The notes below the pieces were generated by a model. That model did not search any database, was not told the origin of the DNA, and saw nothing but the letters and a program-made list of their open reading frames with translations. From Burkholderiaceae bacterium (GTDB taxonomy: Bacteria; Pseudomonadota; Gammaproteobacteria; Burkholderiales; Burkholderiaceae_C): a stretch of DNA of 64,000 nucleotides. The first letter of the stretch is position 1, and each line of letters opens with the position of its first letter. The position numbers were made by a program, and so were the translations under genes. The DNA lies in the NCBI GenBank assembly GCA_026125795.1, contig JAHCKM010000001.1, positions 1,860,001-1,924,000 on the forward strand, in the 5' to 3' direction. Of this stretch, positions 1-8,358 are shown in pieces.

Positions 1-2
1 TG

Positions 3-386
3 GCCGACGAGGTCTTCGAACGAACCGTCGAGTACCTGAAGCAACGCAGGCAGTTCGACCGCGCGATCGGCGAGTTCCAGGCGCTGCAGCACCGTGCCGC
101 GGAGCTGTTCTGTGATCTGGAGCTCACGCGTGCGATCGTGCGCCAGGCGCAGAAGGCGCTGGACGTTGCGTCGGCCGACGCGCCGCTGCGCGTGGCGCAG
201 GCCAAGGCGCGCGCCTGCCTCACCGCCAACCGCGCGGTGCAGGAGGGTGTGCAGATGCACGGCGGCATCGGCATGACCGACGAGTTGGAGATCGGCATGT
301 TCATGAAGCGCGCGCGCGTGCTGCAGGAGCTGTTCGGCGACGCGGCGTTCCACGCCGACCGCGCGGCGCTGCTGTCGGGCTACTGA
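3..386 (+). CDS. acyl-CoA dehydrogenase, C-terminal part (cut by window edge)
   Basis: The reading frame is open from the first bases of the window and ends at TGA 384-386, giving about 127 residues of the C-terminal helical domain. Visible family signatures are RRQFDRAIGEFQALQHR near the start (the flavin-binding helix region) and MHGGIGMTDE, the conserved Gly-rich loop near the active site of acyl-CoA dehydrogenases. The enzyme would oxidise an acyl-CoA using FAD and pass electrons to electron-transfer flavoprotein. Chain-length specificity cannot be judged from this fragment. It converges on the CsbD-like gene, with a hairpin between them. The N-terminal two thirds lie outside the window. 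Confidence 0.9.
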   Translation, partial: ADEVFERTVEYLKQRRQFDRAIGEFQALQHRAAELFCDLELTRAIVRQAQKALDVASADAPLRVAQAKARACLTANRAVQEGVQMHGGIGMTDELEIGMFMKRARVLQELFGDAAFHADRAALLSGY

Positions 387-413
387 AGCCGGCGACGCTG
401 CGACTTCATGGCG

Positions 414-438
414 GCCCGCGGCCGGGATGGCCGCGGGC
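414..438. terminator. hairpin between convergent genes, possible bidirectional terminator
   Basis: A perfect 10-bp stem (GCCCGCGGCC and its complement) closes a 5-base loop. It lies between the stop of the acyl-CoA dehydrogenase and the stop of the CsbD-like gene on the other strand. There is no T-run after it on either strand, so intrinsic termination is not certain. Confidence 0.45.
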
Positions 439-465
439 TGCTGTGCCAACGCGACACGCTCGAGA

Positions 466-702
466 TCAAACGCGCCGGTTGCTCGCGGCGAACCAGTCGT
501 CGTCCTTGACGTCGCGCTCCCAGTCGCTGATCTGGCTGTCGGCGACGTCGCGCGCGAGCCCGTAGCGTTCCTGGATCTTGCCGGAGAGCTGATCGCGCTT
601 GCCTGCGATGACATCGAGGTCGTCATCGGTCAGCTTGCCCCATTGCTCCTTGAGCCGGCCCTTCACGAGCTTCCAGTTACCTTCAACACGGTCCCAGTTC
701 AT
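466..702 (-). CDS. CsbD family stress-response protein
   Basis: A small hydrophilic protein of 78 residues starting MNWDRVEGNWKLVKG, which is the hallmark opening of CsbD/YjbJ proteins (N-W-x-x-x-x-G-x-W-x-x-x-K-G). These abundant, natively flexible proteins are induced by general stress; their molecular role is unknown. The start at 702 is set by a good ribosome site (AAAGGAG, six bases upstream) and by where family similarity begins; a longer frame upstream is spurious. About 200 bases of non-coding sequence separate it from the esterase upstream, so it probably has its own promoter, though no clear one was recognised. Confidence 0.9.
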   Translation of the reverse strand: MNWDRVEGNWKLVKGRLKEQWGKLTDDDLDVIAGKRDQLSGKIQERYGLARDVADSQISDWERDVKDDDWFAASNRRV

Positions 703-902
703 GTGTGCTCCTTTGGTGAACGGGTGGATCGGCAGCGCACAACGATCGAAGCGCGCAGCGATGACACACAGTACGGGCGACCGATCGTGCGGGCGATCGG
801 ACGGCTTCTGCACGCGCTGTCGTCCAGCGCTCTTGGTGCTGTAGGACGTCGCTGAGCGGATGAGCGGACTCGAGTCTTGCCCGTGGCCCGAAGGGCGCGG
901 GC

Positions 903-2075
903 TCAGGTGACGCTGGTCTCCAACCGGGCCTCGCGATTCACGTGCGACATGAAGAACCGCAGCACTTCCCGCGAGGCGTCGGGGCCATTCGGCTCGGCGA
1001 AGGATCCCGCGTTGCTGCCGCCGAACCAGCCGTGCCCACCGCCTTGCACGACCCACTGCTCCACGACCGGCAACCCATCGGGATCCAGGTACGCAATGCG
1101 CGTGCAGAGTCGACCGTTGGTCACGCGCGGCTCCACGCGGCGGGTCAGCGGCCCGCGTTCGGAAGCCAGCTTTGCAGCCGCCTTCTGAACGATCGCATCG
1201 CCGTTGCTGGGTACCACCGTGGCATCGGCCGTGCCGTGCAACACGATGGTCGGAACCGCACGCGATGACTCAGGCGTCCGCCGCGCTCGCGGCTGCAGGG
1301 GCGATGCGGCCGGCTGCGCGCCGTGCATGGCGGCAAACGCCGACGCCACGTCGTGCGCGGCCCCGTGCGGCAAGCCGGAGTGCGCTGCCACGGCCGCGAA
1401 CAGGTCGGGGTGGGTGGCACCGAGGATCACGGCCATCGCGGCGCCGGCCGAGAGGCCGGCCACGAAGACGCTGCGCTCGTCGACGCGGTAGGCTCTGCCG
1501 ATCTCGCGCACGATGCCGGCGATGATGGACGGCTCGGCGCCGGCGCGGTCTTGGTGTTGCGGCTCGAACCAGTTCCAGCAGTTTGAGCCGTTCGCTCGCC
1601 GGGTCTGCTCGGGGTAGGCCACGAGGAAGCCCTGCTCGGCGGCCACTTGATTCATGCGCGTGCCCAGGGCGAAATCGTCGGGATCCTGCTTGCAGCCGTG
1701 CAGCATCACCACCAACGGCAGCGGCGCGCTGCCATCGTACGTAGCCGGAACATAGAGCTTGTAGGCGCGGCGGCCGAGCGGGTGCGAGTGCTCGAAGCGC
1801 AGGAACTGTCCGCTTGACACCGACGGCGGGTTGACCTCGACGGGCTCGTCGTCGGTCGTGGCATCCACCACCTGCGCTTGCACGTCGATCACGTCGGCGT
1901 CGCCGGCGTTGGCGCTGGCGTCGGCGCTTGCGTTTCTGGAATGCTGGGCGATGTGCGCCGCTTCGAGTGCCTTGCGGATGGTGTCGACCACGGCGTTGCC
2001 GGCGCCCGTGCGGGTGTCGATGCCCGCCGCCGTCAGCGCCTGGTCAATCGAGTTCGTGAGGTTGTGGAGGGACAT
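903..2075 (-). CDS. PHB-depolymerase-family esterase (alpha/beta hydrolase)
   Basis: A protein of 390 residues. Residues 1-100 are a variable, acidic and Ala-rich lead without a clear signal peptide. The catalytic part opens with PLVVMLHGCKQDPDDFA, the oxyanion-hole segment typical of the PHB depolymerase/LpqC esterase family, followed by the nucleophile elbow GLSAG (residues 207-211, Ser209). GGGHGWFGG near the C-terminus carries the likely catalytic His. It probably hydrolyses an ester, possibly intracellular polyhydroxyalkanoate or a feruloyl-type ester; the substrate is not determined by sequence. The start at 2075 follows AAAGGAG by five bases, better than the upstream candidate at 2102. 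Confidence 0.8.
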   Translation of the reverse strand: MSLHNLTNSIDQALTAAGIDTRTGAGNAVVDTIRKALEAAHIAQHSRNASADASANAGDADVIDVQAQVVDATTDDEPVEVNPPSVSSGQFLRFEHSHPLGRRAYKLYVPATYDGSAPLPLVVMLHGCKQDPDDFALGTRMNQVAAEQGFLVAYPEQTRRANGSNCWNWFEPQHQDRAGAEPSIIAGIVREIGRAYRVDERSVFVAGLSAGAAMAVILGATHPDLFAAVAAHSGLPHGAAHDVASAFAAMHGAQPAASPLQPRARRTPESSRAVPTIVLHGTADATVVPSNGDAIVQKAAAKLASERGPLTRRVEPRVTNGRLCTRIAYLDPDGLPVVEQWVVQGGGHGWFGGSNAGSFAEPNGPDASREVLRFFMSHVNREARLETSVT

Positions 2076-2167
2076 CGATACTCCTTTGTTGCATCGCAGC
2101 ATACAGAGGTTCGATGTCCTCGCTCACAGCGCGGCCAGCCCGGGTCACCGGTCCGCTTCCTGCGCCA

Positions 2168-3163
2168 TCAAGACTCCAGCTTGAGAGACTGGCGCTTCAC
2201 CACGTCGCGGTACAAGGCCAGCTCTTCCTTCATTTGTTGCGCGAACTGCGCCGGCGCGTTGCCGATCACGAGGCTGCCGGTGTCTTCGATGCGCTTTCTC
2301 ACGTCGGCACTGGCCAGCGCGGCTTTGGCGCCACGGTGAATCCGGTCCACGACGAGCGGCGGCGTGCCCTTGGGCGCCAGCAGGCCGTAGAAGGCCATGC
2401 GGTTGACGGGTTCGAGCTTCAACTCCTTGAACGTGGGGACCTCCGCCAGTACGGGCACGCGCTGCGGCGCGGCCACCGCGAGCGCGCGCAGGCGCCCTGA
2501 CTTGATGAAGGGCAGCGCCGAGGGCAGGTTGTCGAAGATGATCGGCACCTGGCCGGCCACTGTGTCGTTGAGCGCTGGGCCTGCGCCTCGGTAGGGCACG
2601 TGGACGATGAACAGCCCCGTCAGGCTCTTGAGCAGTTCGGTCTGCAGGTGGCCGATGCCGCCGGTGCCTGAACTCGCGTAGCTGAACTTGCCCGGATTCG
2701 CCCGCGTCAGCGTGACCAGTTCTTCGAACTTTCGAGCCGGAAACGAGGGATGCACGGCCAGCACGTTCGGCGTGGCCGCCAGGTTGGTGATCGGCACAAA
2801 GTCGACGCTGGGGTCGTAGGGAATCTTCGGGTTGATGGCCGGGTTCGCCGCGGTGGTCGAGACCGTGGCCACACTCAAGGTGTAGCCGTCGGAAGGAGCG
2901 CGAACCACTTCCATCGCGCCGACGATGCCGCCGCCGCCCGCCTTGTTGTCGACGATGACCTGCTGGCCCATGTCGGCGGACATCAACGGCGCAACGATGC
3001 GCGCGATGATGTCGGTGGTGCCGCCCGGCGCAAAGGGCACCACCAGCCGGATCGGCTTGGACGGAAAGCTTGGATCCGCGCGAACCGGCCAGCCCACCGT
3101 GGCCAACGAGAGACCCAACACGGTGGAACGGCGCTGCGCGCTGAACTTGTTTGATGGCGTCAC
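2168..3163 (-). CDS. Bug/TctC-family solute-binding protein
   Basis: A protein of 331 residues with an N-terminal signal (twin Arg then a hydrophobic stretch, ending near VRA at about residue 29). The mature part starts with PIRLVVPFAPGGTTDIIAR, the signature of Bug proteins, the periplasmic receptors of tripartite tricarboxylate transporters. These bind small carboxylates or related molecules. The start is GTG with AGAAGGA seven bases upstream. No TctA/TctB membrane genes lie nearby, so it may be an orphan receptor, which is very common in Burkholderiales. It is divergent from a DctB/DctD-like pair, and a sigma-54-type promoter precedes it, so the pair may control it. Confidence 0.92.
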   Translation of the reverse strand: MTPSNKFSAQRRSTVLGLSLATVGWPVRADPSFPSKPIRLVVPFAPGGTTDIIARIVAPLMSADMGQQVIVDNKAGGGGIVGAMEVVRAPSDGYTLSVATVSTTAANPAINPKIPYDPSVDFVPITNLAATPNVLAVHPSFPARKFEELVTLTRANPGKFSYASSGTGGIGHLQTELLKSLTGLFIVHVPYRGAGPALNDTVAGQVPIIFDNLPSALPFIKSGRLRALAVAAPQRVPVLAEVPTFKELKLEPVNRMAFYGLLAPKGTPPLVVDRIHRGAKAALASADVRKRIEDTGSLVIGNAPAQFAQQMKEELALYRDVVKRQSLKLES

Positions 3164-3213
3164 GTGGTTTCCTTCTGAGTGATTCCCGCCACCAGCGGCG
3201 GGCCGTGCCTAGA

Positions 3214-3230
3214 TCGCACGAGCCGTGCCA
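3214..3230 (-). promoter_or_regulatory. putative sigma-54 promoter for the Bug gene
   Basis: On the minus strand the sequence reads TGGCACG, four bases, then GTGCGA. The -24 block is a perfect match to the sigma-54 consensus. The -12 block keeps the essential GC at the correct 10-bp distance from the GG, but has G for the first T. Transcription would start near 3203, about 40 bases before the GTG start. The neighbouring response regulator has the GAFTGA sigma-54 contact motif, which supports this reading. Confidence 0.6.
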
Positions 3231-3291
3231 GTCCGCTCGATGCGCGCGAGCCGCGCCGCGGACCCCATACTCTGCGAGCAAACCCTGATCC

Positions 3292-3313
3292 AACAGGCGT
3301 CGAAGCGCCTGTT
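3292..3313. promoter_or_regulatory. palindrome, possible upstream activator site
   Basis: A perfect inverted repeat with 8-bp arms (AACAGGCG and CGCCTGTT) around a 6-bp spacer. It lies about 60-80 bases upstream of the sigma-54-like element, the distance typical of enhancer sites for NtrC-family activators. A second inverted repeat with 7-bp arms (TCGATTC and GAATCGA) is at 3388-3411. The 296-base gap at 3164-3459 holds these elements and no gene. Confidence 0.4.
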
Positions 3314-3459
3314 CGGCCCGGTGAACCCTTGCGTGGCGTCGGCGTTCGCCGGCCCGCGCGTTCCGCGTTCCCAGAACCGCTCGCCATTCGATTCGACTCT
3401 TCCGGAATCGACCGGCGCGGCACGCACACGGTCTACAGTCGTCGGCGAGGAGACTTGCC

Positions 3460-5325
3460 GTGAGCAGCAGCAACAGGGTCGCTCGTGGGCTCGAGCGTCT
3501 GGGCCATCCGTCCTTCGGGGTGCGGCAGTGGCTCCTGTGGCTTGTGCTGTCGGTGTTACTGGCGGCCTGGGTCTACGGCCAGGTGCGCGGCTGGCAATCG
3601 GCCAAGGAGATCGCCGCCGGGTCGGGGCGACTGGAAGTGCTGGCGGCCGCGCTGCACACCGAGCTGTCGCGCCACGAGGCGCTCCCGGGCGTGCTGGGCA
3701 TGGACCCGCGCCTGGCCGCAGCCCTCACGCAAGCCGGCGTGGCGCAACACCTGGAGCGGGCCAACCAGTACCTGCGCCACGTGCAGGCGCAGTCGGGGGC
3801 CGAAGCGGTCTACCTGATCGACCGCACGGGCCTGACGATCGCCTCCAGCAACGCCGGTGACCCGGATTCTTTCGTCGGGGAGAACTACGCGTTCCGACCC
3901 TACGTGATCGATGCGCTGAAGACGGGATTCGGCCGCTTCTATGCCATCGGCGCGACGACAAGCAGGCCGGGTTATTTTCTGGCCTCAGCGGTGCGCCAGG
4001 ATGGCGCCGTGCTGGGCGTGGTGGCGGTCAAGGTCGCGCTCACGGCATTCGAGGCATCTCTGGCCGCGGGCCCTTGGCCCACGCTGGTGCTGGAGGACAA
4101 CGGCGTCGTGATCCTGTCGTCGGACCGGGCGCTTCGCTACCGCAGCCTCACACCGCTGAGTGACGAACAACGGGCGGCGATCAAGAACACCCGACAGTTC
4201 GACGGCGAGGGTCTGCAGCCGCTGCTGGCCGGCACTGCGGCGCCGCTGCAGGTTGCCGCGCAGGAGCGCGAGATCGAGCGTCTGATCGGCGCAGACCACG
4301 AGCTGGTCTCCAGGAACATCGCCGACAAAGGCTGGCGTGTCGTCGCTTTCGTGAACACGCCGACGGCACAAACGTTTGCGGCCGTCTCGGCGGCCTTCGT
4401 GCTGTCCGTCGGCATGGGCTGCGCGCTGCTGCTGCATGCGGTGGCGCTGCGCCGCGCGCGCCAGCACGATCTGCGCGAACGCGAGCACGAGATCCGCCGG
4501 CGCATCGAGGACGGAACCCGCCAGCTGCGCGAGCAGATCGAGGAGCAGGCGCGCAACGCGGTCATGTTGCGTCGGACCACCGACTCCGCGGTGCAGGCCG
4601 GCAAGCTCGCGGTGCTGGGACAGATGGCGGCGGCCATCTCGCATGAGTTGAACCAGCCGCTGACCGCGATGCATAACTTCGCCGAGACCGCCCTGGTGTT
4701 CCTCGGGTCCGGCCAGGACGCGGCAGCGGCGGGCAATCTTCGCCGTATCGTCAGCCTGTGCGACCGCATGGGCCAGATCGTTGGCCACCTGCGGTCGTAC
4801 GCGCGCAAGCAACCCGGTCCGCCATCGGCCGTGGACGTGCGCAGCACGATCGATGCGGCGCTGCAGCTGCTGCGCGCCGCCCAGAACCGTGCCGTGCCCA
4901 TCAGCGTCAGCGTCGAGCCGCCGCAGCTGATGGTGGTGGCGCGGCCGGTGCGGCTGGAGCAGGTGCTGCTGAATCTGCTGCGCAACGCGCTCGATGCGCA
5001 GCCCACCCAGCCTGCCGGCGCAGCGCCTGTGGTATCGGCCCGAGGCGTTGGCGACAAAGTGGTGATCGAAGTGCGCGACCATGGGCCCGGGCTCAGCGAC
5101 GAGGCGATGGCGCACCTGTTCGAGCCCTTCTTTACCACCAAGCCCTCGGGCGAAGGGCTGGGCCTCGGGCTGGCAGTGTCCAAGATGATCGTGCGCGAGC
5201 TGGGCGGCGAGCTCAGTGCGCACAAGGGCGAGGAGCGCGGTGCGGTCTTTCGCGTCGAGCTTCAGCGCGCCGGCGCCGGCCGGGCGCGCAGCGGCGTCCC
5301 CGAGACGGCCGAGGCCCAACGATGA
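3460..5325 (+). CDS. DctB-like membrane sensor histidine kinase
   Basis: A protein of 621 residues with a GTG start. A transmembrane helix at about 24-40 and a second at about 306-330 enclose a periplasmic sensor domain of some 260 residues, the layout of DctB C4-dicarboxylate sensors. A short coiled coil follows, then a HisKA domain with ISHELNQPL (phosphorylated His395) and an ATPase domain with the N box at Asn509 and a glycine-rich GEGLGLGLAVS motif. It would autophosphorylate on sensing an external ligand and pass phosphate to the regulator just downstream. Its divergent neighbour is a Bug binding protein, which suggests a small carboxylate signal; the ligand is not known. Confidence 0.9.
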   Translation: MSSSNRVARGLERLGHPSFGVRQWLLWLVLSVLLAAWVYGQVRGWQSAKEIAAGSGRLEVLAAALHTELSRHEALPGVLGMDPRLAAALTQAGVAQHLERANQYLRHVQAQSGAEAVYLIDRTGLTIASSNAGDPDSFVGENYAFRPYVIDALKTGFGRFYAIGATTSRPGYFLASAVRQDGAVLGVVAVKVALTAFEASLAAGPWPTLVLEDNGVVILSSDRALRYRSLTPLSDEQRAAIKNTRQFDGEGLQPLLAGTAAPLQVAAQEREIERLIGADHELVSRNIADKGWRVVAFVNTPTAQTFAAVSAAFVLSVGMGCALLLHAVALRRARQHDLREREHEIRRRIEDGTRQLREQIEEQARNAVMLRRTTDSAVQAGKLAVLGQMAAAISHELNQPLTAMHNFAETALVFLGSGQDAAAAGNLRRIVSLCDRMGQIVGHLRSYARKQPGPPSAVDVRSTIDAALQLLRAAQNRAVPISVSVEPPQLMVVARPVRLEQVLLNLLRNALDAQPTQPAGAAPVVSARGVGDKVVIEVRDHGPGLSDEAMAHLFEPFFTTKPSGEGLGLGLAVSKMIVRELGGELSAHKGEERGAVFRVELQRAGAGRARSGVPETAEAQR

Positions 5326-5395
5326 GCGCCGTGCGGTCGCTCGGCATGCGCTCGTTGCCCCGCAGCGGGCCGGTGCCAAGCGTCAAGGGGACGGG

Positions 5396-6775
5396 ATGAG
5401 CGTCGACGTATTCCTCGTCGAGGACGACGAGGCTGTCCGCGACAGCCTTAAGCAAGGCCTGGAGGTGGCAGGCTGGACGGTGCGAGCCTTCCAGGGCATG
5501 GACGAGGTGCTGCAGGCATTGAAGCGCGCGGAGGAACCGTTGGTCGTGGTGTCCGACGTGCGCCTGGTCCAGGGCGACGGCCTGCAGCTTCAGCGCGCGG
5601 TGCGTGCCCACGACGCGGCGATACCGGTCGTGCTGATCACCGGGCACGGCGACATCGGCATGGCGGTGCAGGCGATGCGCGACGGCGCGCACGACTTCCT
5701 GGAGAAACCCTTCTCCGCGACCAAGTTGGCGACCACCGTGCGGCGGGCCGTCGATCAGCGCAAGCTGATGCTCGAGAACCTCGCGCTGCGCCGGCAGATC
5801 GACCAGGGCCACCAGTGGGGTCTGGTGGGTCACTCCGCCGCCATGGGCGAGCTGCGACGTCTGGTGTCGGAGTTGGGACAGTCGAGGGTCGACGTGCTGC
5901 TTCTGGGCGAGACCGGGACCGGCAAGGAGGTGGTCGCACGCGCCATACACACCGCCTCAGGATCGAAGGATCCGTTCGTGGCGATCAACTGCGGTGCGCT
6001 GCCCGAGAGCATCTTCGAAAGCGAGATGTTCGGGCACGAGAGCGGTGCCTTCACCGGCGCCGCGCGGCGCCGCATCGGCAAGATCGAACACGCCCGCAAC
6101 GGCACGGTGTTCCTCGACGAGATCGAGTCAACGCCGCCGTCGCTGCAGGCCAAGCTGCTTCGCACCCTGCAGGAGCGCAGCATCGAACGCCTGGGCAGCA
6201 ACGAGCCGATCGGCGTCGGCTGCCGCTTCATCGCGGCAACCAAGGTCGATCTGCACGAGGCCGCGCGCCGCGGCGCCTTCAGGGAGGACCTCTACTTCCG
6301 GCTCGAGGTGGTCACGTTGCGGCTGCCGCCGCTGCGCAGCCGCGCCGACGACATCCCGCTGCTGTTCAGCCACTTCGTCGCGCAGGCCGCGCAGCGTCAC
6401 GGGGTCGAGCCGCCCGCATGGACGCAGGCGGACATGGTGCAGTGGCAGCAGCGCGCCTGGCCCGGCAACGTGAGGGAACTGAGGAACCTGGCCGAGCGCT
6501 GGTGCCTCGGGTTGGAGCGATTGCCGGCGGCAGCCCGGCCGTCTCACGCGAGCCTGAACGACCGGCTCGCGCAGATCGAAAGGACCCTGATCGAAAGCGC
6601 GCTGCGCGACCACGATGGCAACGTGCTGGCGGCCGCCGAGCACCTGGGCATCCCGCGCAAGACGCTGTACGACAAGATGTACCGGCACGGCATCGACAGC
6701 ATCGCGTTCCGGAAATCCGCAAAGGACGTCGACCCGAAAGGGTCGGCTTCATCCGACCGACCCGTTGCCGGTTGA
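5396..6775 (+). CDS. DctD-like sigma-54-dependent response regulator
   Basis: A protein of 459 residues. The N-terminal receiver domain has acidic residues in VEDDEA and the phospho-acceptor Asp54 in SDVRL. The central AAA+ domain has Walker A GETGTGKE (171-178), the sigma-54 contact loop GAFTGA (217-222) and Walker B VFLDEIE. A Fis-type helix-turn-helix ends the protein (NVLAAAEHLGIPRKTLYDKM). It activates sigma-54 promoters when phosphorylated, presumably by the DctB-like kinase ending 70 bases upstream. The start at 5396 follows AAGGGGA; an in-frame extension upstream has no family similarity. The nearest candidate target is the divergent Bug gene. Confidence 0.93.
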   Translation: MSVDVFLVEDDEAVRDSLKQGLEVAGWTVRAFQGMDEVLQALKRAEEPLVVVSDVRLVQGDGLQLQRAVRAHDAAIPVVLITGHGDIGMAVQAMRDGAHDFLEKPFSATKLATTVRRAVDQRKLMLENLALRRQIDQGHQWGLVGHSAAMGELRRLVSELGQSRVDVLLLGETGTGKEVVARAIHTASGSKDPFVAINCGALPESIFESEMFGHESGAFTGAARRRIGKIEHARNGTVFLDEIESTPPSLQAKLLRTLQERSIERLGSNEPIGVGCRFIAATKVDLHEAARRGAFREDLYFRLEVVTLRLPPLRSRADDIPLLFSHFVAQAAQRHGVEPPAWTQADMVQWQQRAWPGNVRELRNLAERWCLGLERLPAAARPSHASLNDRLAQIERTLIESALRDHDGNVLAAAEHLGIPRKTLYDKMYRHGIDSIAFRKSAKDVDPKGSASSDRPVAG

Positions 6776-6780
6776 GTGCA

Positions 6781-8007
6781 TCAACGTTTCGCGTCCAGGT
6801 ACTGCTCCAGCTCGAACTTCGCGATCTGGTTGCGGTGCACCTCGTCGGGCCCGTCGGCAAAGCGGATCGTGCGCGCACCGGCGTACATGTGGGCCAGCGG
6901 CGTGTCGTCGCTGACGCCGGCACCGCCGTGCACCTGCATCGCCCAGTCGATCACCTGGCACGCCATGTTGGGCGCGGCCACCTTGATCATCGCGATCTCG
7001 CGCTTGGCCTGCTTGTTGCCGACCTTGTCCATGCGGTCGGCGGCGTTGAGCACGAGGAAACGCGCCTGGTCGATCAGGATGCGCGCGTTGGCGATGCGCT
7101 CGCGCGTGACGCCCTGGTCGGACAGCGCTCTGCCGAACGGCTTGCGCGCCAGCGCGCGGCGGCACATCAGCTCGAGCGCGCGCTCGGCCATGCCGATCAG
7201 CCGCATGCAATGGTGGATGCGCCCGGGCCCGAGCCGGCCCTGCGCGATCTCGAAGCCGCGGCCCTCGCCGAGCAGCAGGTTGCTCGCCGGCACGCGCACA
7301 TCGGTGAACGTGACCTCGGCATGGCCGTGCGGCGCATGGTCGTAGCCGAACACGCTCAGCGCGCGCTCCACCTTGACGCCCGGCGTGTTCTTGGGCACCA
7401 GGATCATCGACTGCTGCCGGTACGTCGCCGCCTCCGGATCGGTCTTGCCCATCAGGATCAGGATCTCGCAGCGCGGATCGGGCGCGCCCGAGGTCCACCA
7501 CTTGCGGCCGTTGATCACGTAGTGATCGCCGTCGCGCCGGATGCTGCACTCGATCTGTGTGGCGTCCGACGAGGCCACCGCGGGCTCCGTCATCGCGAAC
7601 GCGGAGCGGATCTTGCCGTCGAGCAGCGGCTTCAACCAGCGCGCCTTCTGCTCCTCGGTGCCGTAGCGCTCCAGCACCTCCATGTTGCCGGTGTCAGGTG
7701 CCGAGCAGTTCATCGCCTCGGCGGTAAGCGGCCAGCGGCCCATGATCTCGCACAGCGGCGCGTACTCGAGGTTGCTCAAGCCGAAGCCGACCTTGGAGTC
7801 GGGCAGGAACATGTTCCACAGCCCGGCGGCCTTGGCCTTCTCCTTCAAGGTTTCCATGGTCTGCGTCGGCTGCCACGGATTGCCGGCGGCGCGCAGCGCG
7901 TCCATCTCCTTCTTGAACGCGTCTTCGGCTTCGATCACGTTGTCGCGCACGAAGCCCATCACGCGCGATTGCAGTTCCACCACCTTGGGTGAGTGCGAGA
8001 AGTCCAT
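6781..8007 (-). CDS. acyl-CoA dehydrogenase
   Basis: A full-length protein of 408 residues. Family marks include [18 protein letters not shown] (the flavin and substrate loop in the beta domain), [11 protein letters not shown], and the C-terminal [18 protein letters not shown] loop followed by a recognisable [13 protein letters not shown] ending. This arrangement is typical of the group often annotated as long-chain or ACAD10/11-like acyl-CoA dehydrogenases, with an Asp or Glu base. The start at 8007 is chosen because GGAGG lies six bases upstream; an upstream ATG at 8040 lacks one. The gene stands alone and converges on the response regulator gene, with only five bases between stops. Confidence 0.92.
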   Translation of the reverse strand: MDFSHSPKVVELQSRVMGFVRDNVIEAEDAFKKEMDALRAAGNPWQPTQTMETLKEKAKAAGLWNMFLPDSKVGFGLSNLEYAPLCEIMGRWPLTAEAMNCSAPDTGNMEVLERYGTEEQKARWLKPLLDGKIRSAFAMTEPAVASSDATQIECSIRRDGDHYVINGRKWWTSGAPDPRCEILILMGKTDPEAATYRQQSMILVPKNTPGVKVERALSVFGYDHAPHGHAEVTFTDVRVPASNLLLGEGRGFEIAQGRLGPGRIHHCMRLIGMAERALELMCRRALARKPFGRALSDQGVTRERIANARILIDQARFLVLNAADRMDKVGNKQAKREIAMIKVAAPNMACQVIDWAMQVHGGAGVSDDTPLAHMYAGARTIRFADGPDEVHRNQIAKFELEQYLDAKR

Positions 8008-8115
8008 GCGGCCTCCGGTCGGTTGCTCGTCGATATGCAAGCCATGCTAGGGCGCGCGCGCAGCCCCAACAATCACATCGGCGACAGTGACGCGCTCGGC
8101 GACAATCGTTCGGCC

Positions 8116-8319
8116 ATGAACGGTGAGCTGAAGCTGCGCGTCGGTCGCGCCATCACGCCCGAACAGTTCGAGCTGCTGTCCGACGAGCAGCTCGTGCGGC
8201 TGCTGCCGCGCAGCGTGCGCGAGTTCTTCCCCGGCAAGGACTTCTGCGCCGACGGCACGTTCTACCTGCACGACGGCACCGTGTGGAGCTTCTACAAGGC
8301 GGGCTTTCTCGACGAGTGA
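8116..8319 (+). CDS. small conserved-looking hypothetical protein
   Basis: A protein of 67 residues, MNGELKLRVGRAITPEQFE at its start and ending VWSFYKAGFLDE. The composition is soluble and balanced, unlike a shadow frame, and codon third positions are GC-rich as in neighbouring genes. No ribosome site stands out before the ATG. No domain was recognised. It lies in a 350-base slot between a divergent acyl-CoA dehydrogenase and the convergent lipoprotein gene. Function unknown. Confidence 0.55.
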   Translation: MNGELKLRVGRAITPEQFELLSDEQLVRLLPRSVREFFPGKDFCADGTFYLHDGTVWSFYKAGFLDE

Positions 8320-8358
8320 GGCGCGGCCGCTCACCGCAGCCGCGCTGCAGCTGCCGCC

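Noticed and set aside
3985-5379. A 464-residue open frame antisense to the histidine kinase
   Set aside because: The kinase frame has all family motifs; the antisense frame has only low-complexity His/Arg/Gln sequence.
5815-7992. A 725-residue open frame on the plus strand
   Set aside because: It is Arg/Ala/Gly-rich, overlaps the response regulator in another frame and runs antisense to an intact acyl-CoA dehydrogenase. It is a GC-content artefact.
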